From: Phycisphaerae bacterium
Lineage (GTDB): Bacteria > Planctomycetota > Phycisphaerae > Sedimentisphaerales > SG8-4
DNA: 5,732 nt
Direction: 5' to 3'
Assembly (NCBI GenBank): GCA_030613765.1
Contig: JAUWLI010000211.1
Coordinates: forward strand, 1-5,732
The notes beneath the pieces were generated by a model. The model did not search any database and was not told the origin of the DNA. It worked only from the letters and a program-made list of their open reading frames with translations. The stretch's first letter is position 1; every line of letters begins with the position of its first letter. This document shows, piece after piece, positions 5,254 through 5,732 of this stretch. Both the position numbers and the translations under genes were made by a program.

Positions 5254-5732
5254 ATGCCGGAAAATATTGTTTCCTCTATTGCAAACAGGCCCAATTGTAT
5301 AAATAATACCCAAATGGAAATCCAGACACAAGGTTCAAATGCAGGTGCTCCCGTTTGCAACAAGGCGCAAAGTGCCGATTCGGAGCGGACAAGCTGGCGT
5401 GAACTTGGGCACCATAGTTATGTCAGGATGTTGATAATTGCCGGCCTGTTCTATTATCTTTTTCACAATGAAGTTGAGCGTATTGTCTCAAGATGGGTAG
5501 AGCCTAATTGGTCACACGGCCTTCTAATCCCGTTTTTTAGCTTATATTTCATTAACCAGCATAAAAAAGAGATTTTAAATCTTCAAACCAGGCCAAATTA
5601 CATGGGGCTGTTTTTTCTGATGTTCGGAATTGCGTTTTATGCCCTTAACGGAGCCAGCCCATCCGGATACGCATACCTTCAGCCGATTAGCATGATAGCG
5701 ATACTTGGTGCGATCGTATTATTTTTAGGTGG
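5254..5732 (+). CDS. Exosortase, amino-terminal part (cut by window edge)
   Basis: Open frame of 159 complete codons running off the right edge with no stop. After a hydrophilic ~55-residue amino end come membrane segments at ~58-72, ~89-101, ~117-131 and ~143-159. The second is led by WVEPNWSHGLLIPFFSLYFI (79-98), matching the exosortase/EpsH hallmark 'W..d.nySHG.liP..s.yl'. The next loop, ending NYMGLFFLMFGIAFYALNG, also fits the family. Exosortases are multi-pass inner-membrane cysteine enzymes that process PEP-CTERM-type tails. The catalytic Cys and Arg/His lie further downstream, so activity and subtype cannot be judged. The start at 5254 has a poor ribosome site and may rely on coupling to the export gene that ends 15 bases upstream. 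An in-frame ATG at 5314 is an alternative. Confidence 0.88.
   Translation, partial: MPENIVSSIANRPNCINNTQMEIQTQGSNAGAPVCNKAQSADSERTSWRELGHHSYVRMLIIAGLFYYLFHNEVERIVSRWVEPNWSHGLLIPFFSLYFINQHKKEILNLQTRPNYMGLFFLMFGIAFYALNGASPSGYAYLQPISMIAILGAIVLFLG

Noticed and set aside
1..5732. CRISPR array, tRNA, rRNA, insertion sequence or phage attachment site
   Set aside because: No regularly spaced repeats, cloverleaf, rRNA motifs, transposase or flanking terminal repeats were seen on either strand.

Overview
The window looks like part of a Planctomycetota chromosome, most plausibly from a Phycisphaerae-type lineage. This is inferred from gene content, not from a marker gene. The clues are a very long secreted protein carrying pseudopilin-like head modules (an 'LNNLKQIALA' segment, a degenerate H-X9-DG motif and a GspG-type C-terminus), next to a Wza-like polysaccharide export lipoprotein and an exosortase. 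Base composition is moderate, and the non-coding DNA is clearly richer in A+T than the genes.

Layout. The left half (13-3000, minus strand) is one gene for a 995-residue exported protein. It has a signal peptide, a two-lobed globular body split by a long coiled coil made of 21-residue-multiple repeats, and then two different pseudopilin-like modules in tandem. A good sigma-70-type promoter (3063-3091) and a strong Shine-Dalgarno site (3008-3013) precede it; the latter fixes the start at 3000. From about 3110 to 3642 there is no convincing gene of ordinary size. This divergent region holds a possible plus-strand promoter, a 14-codon mini-ORF with a strong ribosome site, a cluster of possible RNA hairpins and a long AT-rich inverted repeat. 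From 3643 the plus strand carries a polysaccharide export lipoprotein (to 5238). After a 15-base gap comes an exosortase that runs off the right edge.

How the genes work together. The lipoprotein should form or contribute to an outer-membrane channel for an exopolysaccharide. Exosortases are inner-membrane transpeptidase-like enzymes that process PEP-CTERM-type tails, and they commonly sit beside exopolysaccharide genes. The two plus-strand genes therefore look like the start of an EPS/exosortase operon. The divergent giant protein may act at the cell envelope too, perhaps touching a type II secretion or pilus-like machine through its GspG-type head, but its function is not known.

The most noteworthy observations are the tandem pseudopilin-head architecture on a signal-peptide-bearing coiled-coil protein, the roughly 124-residue insertion inside the first SLBB domain of the export lipoprotein, and the structured 5' leader upstream of the EPS operon.
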